Assembly (NCBI RefSeq): GCF_000719335.1
Contig: NZ_JOGB01000031.1
Coordinates: 44,237-108,236 of the forward strand
DNA: 64,000 bases
Direction of reading: 5' to 3'
From: Streptomyces sp. NRRL S-87
Lineage (GTDB): Bacteria > Actinomycetota > Actinomycetes > Streptomycetales > Streptomycetaceae
The notes beneath the pieces are model-generated. The model worked only from the letters and a program-made list of their open reading frames with translations. It was not told the origin of the DNA and made no database searches. Position 1 is the first letter of the stretch, and every line of letters begins with the position of its first letter. The position numbers and the translations under genes were made by a program. Shown here in pieces: positions 52,920-61,239 of the stretch.

Positions 52920-53864
52920 TCACCGTCCGGGAGCGGCGCCGGCCGGTCCGTGGGCGGGGCGGGGGAGGCCTCCGGCGGCGAAGCCGGCGGCGACGGCCGC
53001 AGGGAGGTCTCCCAGGCCGAGTAGCGCGGCGGCGGTCCGGGCCGTGAGGCGGTGCCAGTGCCGCGCGCCGCGGATCATGGTGTGGGCGCCGGCCGGCATC
53101 CGCACCCCCGCCGCACGGGCACCGGCGGCGTGGGCACGGGCCAGGTAGCTCCAGGTGTCGGCGGCGGCGGTGACGCGGTCGGCCTCGTCGTGGAACGCCA
53201 CGACGGTACGGCCGCGCAGGTGGCCGACGCCGTCGTCCGGAGGGCACCACGGGGCGAGGGCGATGACGCCGGCGACGCCGGGGACGGCCGCCGCGCGGAG
53301 CGCGGCCCGGCCGCCCATGGAGTGCCCGACCAGGACCACGGGGACCGGGCCCACGAGGCCGCGGAGTTCGTCCAGGGCACGGTGGACGTCGGCGACCGGG
53401 TGGGCATGGTGCCCGTTCCAGCCGCGGTGCCGGTAGCGGACCCGGGCGACCAGCACGTCGCCGGAGGCGGTGGCCTTCCCGATCGCCCGTGCGAAGGGCC
53501 GCATCCGCAGATCGGGCGGGTTCAGGGCGGACGGGGGCTGCAGTCCGGCCTCCCGCCCTCCGTGCAGCAGCAGGACCGCGGCTTTCACCCCGGCCGCGGG
53601 CAGGGGTCGGGCGGGCGGCAGCAGCAGCGCGGCCGGTTCGCCCGCCTGCCCGCGGTCCGCCCGGGCACGGTCCGTGTGCGCGGGTTCGGGTTCGGGCTGC
53701 TCACGGTCGGCCCGAGTGCGGTCGGCCCGACCGCTGTCGGTGCGCTCGCGGTCGGTCTGCGTGCCGTCGGTCCGCTTGCGGTCGGTCCGCTCGCGGTCGG
53801 TCTGCGTGCCGTCGGTCCGCTTGCGGTCGGTCCGCTCGCGGTCGGTCTGGTTGCGCACCGTCAC
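52920..53864 (-). CDS. Alpha/beta hydrolase with repetitive charged N-terminus
   Basis: About 314 residues. The first ~75 are Thr/Asp/Arg repeats (TDRERTDRKRTDGTQ copies, then GRADRTRADRE), certainly disordered. The fold follows: VLLLHGGREAG (oxyanion loop), VVLVGHSMGGRAALRAAA (nucleophile Ser), VVAFHDEADRVT (acid) and PAGAHTMIRG (His). A dienelactone-hydrolase/serine-esterase type enzyme; substrate unknown. AGGAGG overlaps the first GTG (53864), so the second GTG at 53858 is the likelier start. Next upstream on the same strand is rskA. Confidence 0.82.
   Translation of the reverse strand: MTVRNQTDRERTDRKRTDGTQTDRERTDRKRTDGTQTDRERTDSGRADRTRADREQPEPEPAHTDRARADRGQAGEPAALLLPPARPLPAAGVKAAVLLLHGGREAGLQPPSALNPPDLRMRPFARAIGKATASGDVLVARVRYRHRGWNGHHAHPVADVHRALDELRGLVGPVPVVLVGHSMGGRAALRAAAVPGVAGVIALAPWCPPDDGVGHLRGRTVVAFHDEADRVTAAADTWSYLARAHAAGARAAGVRMPAGAHTMIRGARHWHRLTARTAAALLGLGDLPAAVAAGFAAGGLPRPAHGPAGAAPGR
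53743..53849 (-). repeat. 45-bp in-frame tandem repeat
   Basis: Two perfect 45-bp copies (starting 53743 and 53788) and a partial third (53833), beginning CGCTCGCGGTCGG. Each encodes 15 residues of the hydrolase N-terminus. A likely site of length variation by slippage. Confidence 0.9.
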
Positions 53865-53945
53865 CTCCTGTTTCCTGGTCGGCCGCTGCGGCGTGGCGGC
53901 GGCCGGCAGCCCGTCGCGGTGGCTGCTCGCGTGCGGTGGGGCGGG

Positions 53946-54698
53946 TCAGACGGGAAGGGGCATCACGAGCAGGGGGTCGCCGGTCGGCCGGGGCGACCCG
54001 CCGGCGGGTTCGAGGGTGAGGCCGACCGCCCCCGCGTCTCCGGGGCTGCCGGACAGGACGACCGTACCGTCTCCCTCGATGAACCCGGCCGGGCTCATCG
54101 TGCCGTCGTGTTCGAGCCACAGCTGGTAGGTCCGGCCCGCTCCGGGCGCGGGGAGGTTGCCGGCAGTGAAGACGGCCCTGTTCTGCCGCCGGGAGGTGAC
54201 GACGGTGGTCAGGGCGCCGTTGGCGGCCCTGCCGTGGACGGTGCGGGCGTCGGGTGCGGCCAGGACGGTGCTGACGGCGTCCAGTTGCCGCTGGGCCTCT
54301 CGGGCCTCCTGCCGGAGGTCCTCGCCGGTGCGCGCCTGCCACACCGCGGCACCGCCGAGCACGGCGGCGGCCACGCCGGCGGCCAGGGCCAGCGGCACGG
54401 CCCTGCGGCGCAGCCCGCCTCGGACGGCGCGCTCGGACACGGTGGCGGCCGGGACGCGCGGGGGCAGTTGGCGCACCCCCTCGATGGCGTCCATGACCCG
54501 CGCCTTGGCCGCCACGGGCGGCGGTTGGGACACGGCGGCGGCCAGCCGTGCCGCGGTCGCCTCGAACTCCCCGGCCTCCTGCCGGCAGGCCTCGCAGGTC
54601 TTCAGGTGGGCGTCGAAGGCCTCGCGTTCAGCGGGATCGAGTGCGCCCAGGGCGTAGGCGGCGGCGAGGGTGTGGGCGTCGGACGCGTGGTGCTTCAT
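53946..54698 (-). CDS. rskA: Anti-sigma-K factor (RskA family)
   Basis: 250 residues. The N-terminal zinc anti-sigma domain has HLKTCEAC (His31, Cys35, Cys38). One membrane helix follows at about 100-118 (AVPLALAAGVAAAVLGGAAV), then the external RskA domain (VFTAGNLPAPGAGRTYQLWL, GTVVLSGSPGDAGAVGLTLE). It holds SigK at the membrane until cleaved by regulated proteolysis. Start codon overlaps the sigK stop (ATGA), the normal coupled arrangement. Confidence 0.93.
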   Translation of the reverse strand: MKHHASDAHTLAAAYALGALDPAEREAFDAHLKTCEACRQEAGEFEATAARLAAAVSQPPPVAAKARVMDAIEGVRQLPPRVPAATVSERAVRGGLRRRAVPLALAAGVAAAVLGGAAVWQARTGEDLRQEAREAQRQLDAVSTVLAAPDARTVHGRAANGALTTVVTSRRQNRAVFTAGNLPAPGAGRTYQLWLEHDGTMSPAGFIEGDGTVVLSGSPGDAGAVGLTLEPAGGSPRPTGDPLLVMPLPV

Positions 54699-55357
54699 GT
54701 GGTCACCCCCATGCAGTCGCGGAGCCGGATCAGCCCGTCGCGCATGCGTGTCTTGATCGTGGGAAGCGGTGTGCCCAGGGCTGCCGCGACTTCACGGTAG
54801 GTCAGCCCCTGGTAATAGGCCAGGATCACCGCCTGTCGCTGGAGCTCGGTCAGCCCGCGCAGGCAACGGCGTACCTGCTCGCTCTCCAGGCGGGTCTCGA
54901 CCTGCTCGGCGACCTCGTCGAACGCGGTCGCGTGCGCGCGGGCGGCCTGGGCCTGCTCGCGGTCGGTGGCGGCCTGGGCCGAGCGGACCCGGTCCACGGC
55001 CCGCCGGTGGGCGACCGTCGCGGCCCACGTGGTGACGCCGCCGGCCTCCGGCCGGTAGCGGGCGGCCTGCCGCCACAGGTCGATCATCACCTCCTGGGCG
55101 ACCTCCTCGGACTGGGCCCGGTCGCGCACGACCTTGACGACGATCCCGAACACCATGGGCGCGAGGGCGTCGTAGAGGGCGGAGAAGGCCTGCTTGTCGC
55201 CGCGGGCGACCTGCTGCACGACCTCGACGAGGCCCGCGCGGTCGCGACGGCCGGGGCGGGTGCCGAACGGGATCGGTTGGCTCACCGGCACCGCTCCGGC
55301 CGTTGCGAGAAGGCGGAGGGGCGGCCGGGGTCGGCCGTCGGGGGGCGGGGCGTCCAT
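54695..55357 (-). CDS. sigK: ECF sigma factor, SigK type
   Basis: 220 residues from the ATG at 55357. Region 2 is DKQAFSALYDALAPMVFGIV and SEEVAQEVMIDLWRQAARYR, with the DNA-contact segment TTWAATVAHRRAVDRVRS. Region 4 is LRGLTELQRQAVILAYYQGL and TYREVAAALGTPLPTIKTRM. The neighbour is its cognate RskA. The first 45 residues are Pro-rich and probably dispensable, and a later start cannot be excluded. The mycobacterial SigK regulon responds to redox through RskA; the targets here are unknown. Confidence 0.93.
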   Translation of the reverse strand: MDAPPPDGRPRPPLRLLATAGAVPVSQPIPFGTRPGRRDRAGLVEVVQQVARGDKQAFSALYDALAPMVFGIVVKVVRDRAQSEEVAQEVMIDLWRQAARYRPEAGGVTTWAATVAHRRAVDRVRSAQAATDREQAQAARAHATAFDEVAEQVETRLESEQVRRCLRGLTELQRQAVILAYYQGLTYREVAAALGTPLPTIKTRMRDGLIRLRDCMGVTT

Positions 55358-55688
55358 CGCATGCCGGTCCTTTGTCCGTGTCGTTCGGGCGTGGCCGGCC
55401 GTCCTTCGGGTGGGCCGGCCGCCGAACCCCGTGCGGGTGTGTCGTCGGTTCTTCGGAGCGGACGGGCCGGCGGATGGGAGGCAGTTCATCATCCGCGCCT
55501 CCTGCGGACCAGCCCCTGCGCGGAACGGGCCCGGCGAACTCGTCCGCGGGCGGGCCACGGAGGCGGTGCGGCGGACAGCGGCGCGGTGGTGCGGCGGCGG
55601 TAGCGGCGACGCCGGGGGGCGGCGGCCCGGCGATCGCGCGATGGAGCAGGGCCGCGACAGCCGCCGGAAACCGACGCGCGCCCCACTT

Positions 55689-55710
55689 CGATGCGGAAAC
55701 GATGCGAATT
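55689..55710 (+). promoter_or_regulatory. LitR/CarH-type operator: two 11-bp direct repeats
   Basis: CGATGCGGAAA followed directly by CGATGCGAATT, period 11. The first 18 bases recur exactly at 62465-62482 before the litR-like gene. GGAAAC inside it could also serve as an ECF -35 element. Confidence 0.65.
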
Positions 55711-55752
55711 GCGGCGCGGGGCCCGGCGGCCGGAACGTAGGAGGACACCCAC

Positions 55753-55768
55753 GGGACCGCAGGGTCCC
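55753..55768. promoter_or_regulatory. Perfect palindrome GGGACC-GCAG-GGTCCC
   Basis: 66 bases before the sigma gene start. Same arms as the palindrome at 43081-43096 in the UspA promoter. May be a shared operator or, in RNA, a leader hairpin. Confidence 0.4.
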
Positions 55769-55833
55769 TCGGACCGCGGCTCCGCGGCGGCCGAAGGCCC
55801 CCGGACCCGCGCCCCCACCGGAGGAGGACCGTC

Positions 55834-56637
55834 ATGACCGCGAACCGGACGACGGGCGGCTCCGACCTGGCGGAGCCCATCGGCAGCGTCAAGGGCACGG
55901 GCCCGCGCACGGACGCCGACACCGGGACCGGAGCCGAGACCGGGACCGGAGCCGAGACCGGGACCGGAGCCGACACCGGGACCGAGGGCGGCACCGGGGC
56001 CGACACCGATGCCTCGATCGCCGGTGGACTCGTCGCGGGCGACGAGCGCTGCCTGGACGCGGCCTACCGCCGCTGGGGCAGGCTCGTCCACACGATCGCC
56101 GCCCGGGCGCTCGGGGACCCCCGCGAGGCGGAGGACGTCACGCAGCAGGTGTTCGTGGCGGCCTGGCGCGGCCGGGCCGGCTTCCGTCCCGACCGGGGCA
56201 CCCTGCCGGCCTGGCTGAGCGGCATCACCCGCCGGAAGGTCGCGGACGCCCTCACCGCGCGCACGCGCTCCACCGAACTCGTCCTGGCCCTCGGTGCCGG
56301 CCTGGAACACGAGGGCCGGGCGGGCCGTCCGGGCGGGGCGGGTGAGGAAGCGGAGCGGGTCGTCGACCGGCTCGTCGTCACCGCGGAACTGGCGCGGCTG
56401 CCGCGCGTCCAGCGCGACGTCCTGGCGCTCGCCTACTGGGCCGACCTGACGCAGGCGCAGATCGCCGACCGCACCGGCCTCCCGCTGGGCACGGTCAAGA
56501 GCCACGCCCGCCGCGGCCTCCAGCGCATGCGGCACAACCTCGCCCCCGCCGGTGCGGGCACGGGATCCGGCACCGACACCGGCACCGGCACCGGCACCGG
56601 CACCGGCAGGGACATCGGCACCGACATCCGCGGCTGA
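55834..56637 (+). CDS. litS: ECF sigma factor, LitS-like
   Basis: 267 residues, ATG with GGAGGAGG nine bases upstream. Residues 1-60 are a low-complexity Gly/Thr/Ala/Asp tail. Region 2: RCLDAAYRRWGRLVHTIAAR, EAEDVTQQVFVAAWRGRAGF, TLPAWLSGITRRKVADALTA. Region 4: LPRVQRDVLALAYWADLTQA, QIADRTGLPLGTVKSHARRG. The C-terminal tail is again GTGTGTD-like. Assigned as LitS-like from its place in a light-type cluster with LitR; in Streptomyces coelicolor LitS directs light-induced carotenoid transcription. No anti-sigma gene is adjacent, which fits transcriptional control by LitR. Confidence 0.8.
   Translation: MTANRTTGGSDLAEPIGSVKGTGPRTDADTGTGAETGTGAETGTGADTGTEGGTGADTDASIAGGLVAGDERCLDAAYRRWGRLVHTIAARALGDPREAEDVTQQVFVAAWRGRAGFRPDRGTLPAWLSGITRRKVADALTARTRSTELVLALGAGLEHEGRAGRPGGAGEEAERVVDRLVVTAELARLPRVQRDVLALAYWADLTQAQIADRTGLPLGTVKSHARRGLQRMRHNLAPAGAGTGSGTDTGTGTGTGTGRDIGTDIRG
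55916..55984 (+). repeat. 18-bp tandem repeats in the sigma factor gene
   Basis: About three copies of GAGACCGGGACCGGAGCC, encoding ETGTGA units in the disordered N-terminus. Confidence 0.85.
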
Positions 56638-56779
56638 TCCGGCCCATCCGGCCGGGCGAGGGCTCCGAACACCCCACCGCAGACACCGGCAGACACCGGA
56701 CGACCGCACAGAACGGACCGCCGCCCCGGCAGGGCGCGGCGGCCGGTACACGAGAGGGGTGGAGACGAGGGTGGAGACG

Positions 56780-58036
56780 ATGAGCGGACGTAGCATCGCC
56801 GTGGTGGGGGCGGGGGTGGCGGGCCTGAGCGCCGCCCACGTGCTCTCCCGCGCGCACGACGTGGTGCTGTACGAGTCCGAAGGGCGGATCGGCGGCCACG
56901 CGCACACCCACGAGCTGCCGGCCCGGGAGGGCGGGACGCTCGCGGTGGACACCGGTTTCATCGTCCACAACGAGCGGACCTACCCGCACCTCCTGCGCCT
57001 CTTCCGCGAACTCGGCGTCGCGACGCAGGACGCCGAGATGAGCATGTCCGTCCGCTGCGACGGATGCGGCCTGGAGTACGCCGGCGCGCGCGGGGTCCGC
57101 GGCCTGCTCGGCGGCGGCAACGCCCGCCGGGGCCGCCACCTGCTGACGCTCGCCGACGTCCCGCGCTTCCACCGTGCCGCGCGTCGCCTGCTGTCCGCCG
57201 ACGACAGCACGCGCACCCTCGGCGACTTCCTCCGGGACCACCGCTTCTCGGCGCACTTCACCAACCACTTCGCTCTCCCCCTCGTCGCCGCCGTCTGGTC
57301 GTGCGCCCCTGACACGGCACTGCGCTATCCCGCCGTCTACCTCTTCCGCTTCCTCGACCACCACGGGCTCCTCTCGGTGACCGGGTCCCCGCAGTGGAAG
57401 ACCGTCACCGGCGGTTCCGCCGCGTACGTCGAGCGCGTCGCCAAGTCCGTCTCCTCCGTCCGAACCGCGACCCCGGTACGCGCCGTCGTGCGCGGCGCCG
57501 ACCGCGCCACGGTGGTCACGGCCGACGGCGAGGCGGTGGAGCACGCGGCCGTGGTCGTCGCGGTCCACCCCGACCAGGCCCTGCGCCTCCTGGCGGACCC
57601 CACCGAGCTGGAGCGGCGCGTCCTGGGGGCCTTCACCTACTCGCGCAACCCGACCGTCCTGCACCGCGACACGACGCTGCTTCCGCGCTCGCGGCACGCG
57701 CGCGCCTCCTGGAACTACCGGCTGCCCTCCTGCGCCGCCCGCCCGGGCAGCGTCCAGGTCAGCTACGACATGAACAGGCTCCAGCAACTGCCGTGCGCCG
57801 AGCCGCACATCGTCACGCTCAACCCGGACGACCGCCTCGACGAGTCGACGGTCCTGGCCCGGATGACGTACGAACACCCCGTCTACACCCCCGAGTCCGT
57901 CGCGGCCCAGCGCCTCCTGCCCGAGCTCCGTACCCCGGTGACCGCGTACGCGGGCGCGTACCACGGCTGGGGGTTCCACGAGGACGGCTGCCGGTCGGGT
58001 GTCGAGGCCGCCCGGCACCTGGGGGTGGACTGGTGA
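56780..58036 (+). CDS. FAD-dependent oxidoreductase (amine-oxidase-like)
   Basis: 418 residues. The start MSGRSIAVVGAGVAGLSAAH has the dinucleotide motif G10-x-G12-x-x-G15, then LYESEGRIGGHAHTHELPAR, the G-G-R/H-x-x-T/S motif of the flavin amine oxidase group, with VDTGFIVHNERTYPHLLRLF typical of this NAD(P)-binding/amino-oxidase subfamily. The closing AYAGAYHGWGFHEDGCRSGV places the FAD-binding C-terminal motif. Homologues stand next to DUF1365 and CFA-type genes in many bacteria, where they are singlet-oxygen or light induced. Possibly a fatty-acid desaturase or oxidase. The next gene overlaps by one base. Confidence 0.9.
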   Translation: MSGRSIAVVGAGVAGLSAAHVLSRAHDVVLYESEGRIGGHAHTHELPAREGGTLAVDTGFIVHNERTYPHLLRLFRELGVATQDAEMSMSVRCDGCGLEYAGARGVRGLLGGGNARRGRHLLTLADVPRFHRAARRLLSADDSTRTLGDFLRDHRFSAHFTNHFALPLVAAVWSCAPDTALRYPAVYLFRFLDHHGLLSVTGSPQWKTVTGGSAAYVERVAKSVSSVRTATPVRAVVRGADRATVVTADGEAVEHAAVVVAVHPDQALRLLADPTELERRVLGAFTYSRNPTVLHRDTTLLPRSRHARASWNYRLPSCAARPGSVQVSYDMNRLQQLPCAEPHIVTLNPDDRLDESTVLARMTYEHPVYTPESVAAQRLLPELRTPVTAYAGAYHGWGFHEDGCRSGVEAARHLGVDW

Positions 58037-58950
58037 TGCCCGCCGCGCCCCTGCCCCGCGCACCCGGGCTCGGTACGCCCGAACCCCCCGTGCCCCCGGC
58101 CGACGAGCCCCCGTCCCGCGCGCCGGACGCCGCCGACCTGCCGACCGTTCCCGCCCTGTACGAGACCGAGGTCGCCCACACCCGCACCACGCCCTTCCGG
58201 TACGCGCTGCGCCACCGGACGTACATGTGGCTGGTGGACCTGGACGACCTGCCCGTCCCGCCGGGGCCGCTGCGGCCGCTCGCCCGTTTCGACCCGCGCG
58301 ACCACTTCGAGGGCGACGCGCCGACGGTGCGCGCCGGCCTCGACGCGTACCTCGCCGCGCACGGCGTACGGGAGGCGGACGGGCGGGTGCTGATGCTGAC
58401 CCACGCGCGCGTCCTCGGGTACGTCTTCAACCCGCTCAGCCTGTACTGGTGCCACGACCGCGCCGGCCGTCCCGTCTGCGTCGTCGCGGAGGTCCACAAC
58501 ACCTACGGCGGGCGCCACTGCTACCTGCTGCGGCCCGACGGGCGAGCCCGCGCCGAGGTCGCGAAGGACTTCCACGTCTCGCCGTTCCTCGACGTCGAGG
58601 GCTCCTACCGCATGCGGCTGCCGCTGCCCGGCGACCGGCTCGACCTCACCGTCCAGCTCCGCCTCGGGGACGGCTCACGCCCGCTGACGGCCACCGTCCG
58701 CGGCACCCACCGGCCCGCCCGCCCGCGCACGCTGCTCGCGGCCGCGCTGCGCCATCCCTGGTCGACCCTCGGCGTCTCGATCGGCATCCGCCGGCACGGC
58801 ATCCGCCTGTACCTCAAGGGTCTCCCGGTCCGGCCCCGCCCCCACCCGGGCCCCGGCGCCGGGTCCAGCCCCAGCCCCAGCCCCAGCTCCAGCTCCAGCT
58901 CCAGCTCCAGCTCCAGCGAACCCCGTCCCCTCCAGGAAGGCACCCCGTGA
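58036..58950 (+). CDS. DUF1365 family protein
   Basis: 304 residues. The family block is intact: ALYETEVAHTRTTPFRYALR, YMWLVDLDDLP, LMLTHARVLGYVFNPLSLYW, VVAEVHNTYGGRHCYLL, KDFHVSPFLDVEGSYRMRLP and LYLKGLP. The enzymatic role is unproven; it always travels with an FAD oxidoreductase and a CFA-like methyltransferase. The last 35 residues are Pro then Ser repeats (encoded by AGCTCC repeats) and are disordered. The ATG shares a base with the previous stop (TGATG); the stop overlaps the next GTG (GTGA). Confidence 0.92.
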   Translation: MPAAPLPRAPGLGTPEPPVPPADEPPSRAPDAADLPTVPALYETEVAHTRTTPFRYALRHRTYMWLVDLDDLPVPPGPLRPLARFDPRDHFEGDAPTVRAGLDAYLAAHGVREADGRVLMLTHARVLGYVFNPLSLYWCHDRAGRPVCVVAEVHNTYGGRHCYLLRPDGRARAEVAKDFHVSPFLDVEGSYRMRLPLPGDRLDLTVQLRLGDGSRPLTATVRGTHRPARPRTLLAAALRHPWSTLGVSIGIRRHGIRLYLKGLPVRPRPHPGPGAGSSPSPSPSSSSSSSSSSSEPRPLQEGTP

Positions 58951-60311
58951 CCTCCTCCCTCACCACGGGGCCGGTCGTCGCCCCGGTGGCCCCCGCGACG
59001 GCAGCCCCCGGCACGCCGCATCGCCTCGCGGTCGATCCCGAGCGGTGGCCCGGCGTCGCCCGGCTGCCCCGGGCATCGGCCGTGCACACGGCCGTCGCCC
59101 GTCGGCTCGTCGAGCGGGCGTTCGCGCGCCTGCCGCTGCGCGTCCGCGCCGCAGGCGACCCGCCCGCCGTGCCCCACGGCCGCGGGGGCGACGGCGCCCC
59201 GCCGACCCTGGTGCTCCACGCCCCGGACGCGTTCCACCGCCGGATCGGGGCGGACGGACTCATCGGCTTCGGCGAGTCGTACATGGCCGGCGAATGGGAC
59301 GCCGACGACCTCGTGGGCGTCCTGACCGTCCTCGCCCGCCACGTCGACGACCTCGTCCCGGCGCCACTGCGCCGGCTGCGCGGCGCCTGGGTCCGGCGCC
59401 GCCCCGCCGCCGAGCTCAACACCCCCGAGGGGGCGCGCGAGAACATCCACCGCCACTACGACCTGTCCAACGAGCTGTTCGCGCTGTTCCTCGACCCGGG
59501 CCTGAGCTATTCCTCCGCGGTCTTCGACCCCCTCCCGGACGAGCCCGGGATCCTCTCCGACGCGCACTTCACCGCCGCGCAGCACCGGAAGATCGACCGG
59601 CTCCTCGACCTGGCCGGGACCGGCCCGGGCACCGCGCTCCTGGAGATCGGCACCGGCTGGGGCGAACTGGCGATCCGCGCCGCCGCCCGCGGCGCCCGCG
59701 TCCGTACGGTCACCCTCTCCGAGGAGCAGCTGGCCCTCGCGCGGCGGCGGGCGGCACGCGCCGGGGTCGCCGACCGCGTCAGCGTCGAGCTGCTCGACTA
59801 CCGTGCCGTACGGGGCCGTTACGACGCGGTCGTGAGCGTCGAGATGATCGAGGCCGTCGGTGCCGAGTACTGGCCCGACTACTTCGCCGCGCTGCGCCGC
59901 CTGCTCGCCCCCGGCGGCCGGATCGCGCTGCAGGCCATCACCATGCCGCACGAGCGGATGCTCGCCACCGCCCGCACCCACACCTGGATCAGCAAGTACG
60001 TCTTCCCCGGCGGCCTGATCCCCTCCTCGCGGGCCATCGCCCGGGAGAGCGCCGCCGCGGGTCTGCGGATCACGCACGACACGGGCTACGGCGACCACTA
60101 CGCGGCCACCCTCCGGCAGTGGCGGGAACGGTTCCTTCGTGAGGAGCCGGCCGTCGCCGCCCTCGGCTTCGACCGCGTCTTCCGGCGCATGTGGGAGTTC
60201 TACCTCGCCTACTCCGAGGCCGGCTTCCGGGCCGGCTACCTCGACGTCCGCCAGCTGCGGCTCGTCGGCGACGGCGGGGACGGTGCGGGGGGCGCGGAGA
60301 GCACGCCATGA
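58947..60311 (+). CDS. Cyclopropane-fatty-acyl-phospholipid synthase family methyltransferase
   Basis: 454 residues. The CFA family N-terminal section (FGESYMAGEWDADDLVGVLT) precedes the SAM domain. It has NIHRHYDLSNELFALFLDPG (H-Y-D-L-S-N, family hallmark), TALLEIGTGWGELAIRAAAR (SAM loop), VSVEMIEAVGAEYWPDYFAA (catalytic Glu region) and ISKYVFPGGLIPS. It methylates unsaturated acyl chains of membrane lipids, giving cyclopropane, methyl-branched or related products. GTG start coupled to DUF1365 with AGGAAGG upstream. Confidence 0.93.
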   Translation: MTSSLTTGPVVAPVAPATAAPGTPHRLAVDPERWPGVARLPRASAVHTAVARRLVERAFARLPLRVRAAGDPPAVPHGRGGDGAPPTLVLHAPDAFHRRIGADGLIGFGESYMAGEWDADDLVGVLTVLARHVDDLVPAPLRRLRGAWVRRRPAAELNTPEGARENIHRHYDLSNELFALFLDPGLSYSSAVFDPLPDEPGILSDAHFTAAQHRKIDRLLDLAGTGPGTALLEIGTGWGELAIRAAARGARVRTVTLSEEQLALARRRAARAGVADRVSVELLDYRAVRGRYDAVVSVEMIEAVGAEYWPDYFAALRRLLAPGGRIALQAITMPHERMLATARTHTWISKYVFPGGLIPSSRAIARESAAAGLRITHDTGYGDHYAATLRQWRERFLREEPAVAALGFDRVFRRMWEFYLAYSEAGFRAGYLDVRQLRLVGDGGDGAGGAESTP

Positions 60312-60373
60312 GCACGGGTCGTGGCCGTGACGGCGCGGGCGCCGGTGCCGCCGTGTACGGGAGCCCGTCGTGA
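60308..60373 (+). CDS. Tiny coupled ORF between CFA-type and DUF1295 genes
   Basis: A 21-residue frame (MSTGRGRDGAGAGAAVYGSP) whose ATG overlaps the CFA-type gene stop (ATGA) and whose TGA overlaps the DUF1295 GTG (GTGA). Either a coupling device that carries ribosomes across the gap or the stump of a lost gene. Only context supports it. Confidence 0.35.
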   Translation: MSTGRGRDGAGAGAAVYGSPS

Positions 60374-61203
60374 CCGCCGTCGTCGACAGCGGTGCCTGGG
60401 GCGCGGTCCTGGCCGCCTCGGCGGCCGCGGCCCTCGCCGTCATGCTGGCGGCGTTCGCCGTCGGCACCGCGAAGCGCCTGCACCGGATCGTGGACGTCGC
60501 GTGGGGGGTCGCGTTCGCCGCCGTCGCCGTCGTGGCCTGGTCCCTCACGGCCGGTCACGGCGACGAGGTGCGCCGGACCGCCGTCGCCCTGGCCACCGTC
60601 GTCTGGGGCCTGCGGCTCGCCGCCCACATCGCCCGCCGCGGGCGCGGCCACGGCGAGGACCCCCGGTACGCCCGGATGCTGGCCCGTGCCCGCGGCAACC
60701 CCGTCCTCTACGCGCTGCGGACCGTCTACCTGCTCCAGGGGGCCCTCGTCTGGCTCGTCTCCCTGCCCGTCCAGGTCGCCGTCCTGGTGCCCGGCCCGCT
60801 GGGGGCGACCGGGGTTCTGGGACTCGCCGTCTGGGCGGTGGGCCTGGCCTTCGAGGCGCTCGGGGACCACCAGCTGGCCCGCTTCAAGGCCGATCCGGCC
60901 AACGGGGGCCGGATCATGGACCGGGGCCTGTGGAGCTGGACCCGGCACCCCAACTACTTCGGCGACTTCCTGGTGTGGTGGGGCCTGTACCTGACGGCTT
61001 GCGCCACCTGGGGGACCGCCCTCCTCGTCCTGGTCTCCCCGGTCGTGATGAGCGGACTGCTCATCTGGGGCAGCGGCAAGCGGCTCCTGGAGGAGCACAT
61101 GGCCGATCGGCCCGGGTACGCGGCCTACCGGGCCCGTACGAGCGGGTTCTTCCCGCGTCCGCCGCGCGGTACGGCGGACGGGCGGACGGCCTCCGGCGGG
61201 TAG
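60370..61203 (+). CDS. DUF1295 membrane protein (steroid 5-alpha-reductase-like)
   Basis: 277 residues with six to seven hydrophobic segments. The C-terminal signature DRGLWSWTRHPNYFGDFLVW followed by GSGKRLLEEHMADRPGYAAY is that of DUF1295/ICMT-like proteins (R-H-P-N-Y, where the family binds NADPH or SAM). Probably reduces or methylates a lipid intermediate produced by the upstream enzymes; inference from operon position only. The GTG start overlaps the tiny ORF. Convergent with litR, 36 bases apart. Confidence 0.88.
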   Translation: MTAVVDSGAWGAVLAASAAAALAVMLAAFAVGTAKRLHRIVDVAWGVAFAAVAVVAWSLTAGHGDEVRRTAVALATVVWGLRLAAHIARRGRGHGEDPRYARMLARARGNPVLYALRTVYLLQGALVWLVSLPVQVAVLVPGPLGATGVLGLAVWAVGLAFEALGDHQLARFKADPANGGRIMDRGLWSWTRHPNYFGDFLVWWGLYLTACATWGTALLVLVSPVVMSGLLIWGSGKRLLEEHMADRPGYAAYRARTSGFFPRPPRGTADGRTASGG

Positions 61204-61239
61204 GGCGTCCTTCGTCGAGGCCGCCACCGCCGCGTACCG

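Larger units (their letters stand above)
55358..55833. promoter_or_regulatory. 476-base divergent spacer between sigK and litS-like genes
   Basis: Contains the CGATGCG direct repeats (55689-55710) and a GGGACC-GCAG-GGTCCC palindrome (55753-55768), both on the litS side. No gene supported. Confidence 0.6.

Noticed and set aside
53743..53849. Tandem repeats considered as a CRISPR array
   Set aside because: Units are contiguous and in frame with a coding sequence, without unique spacers.
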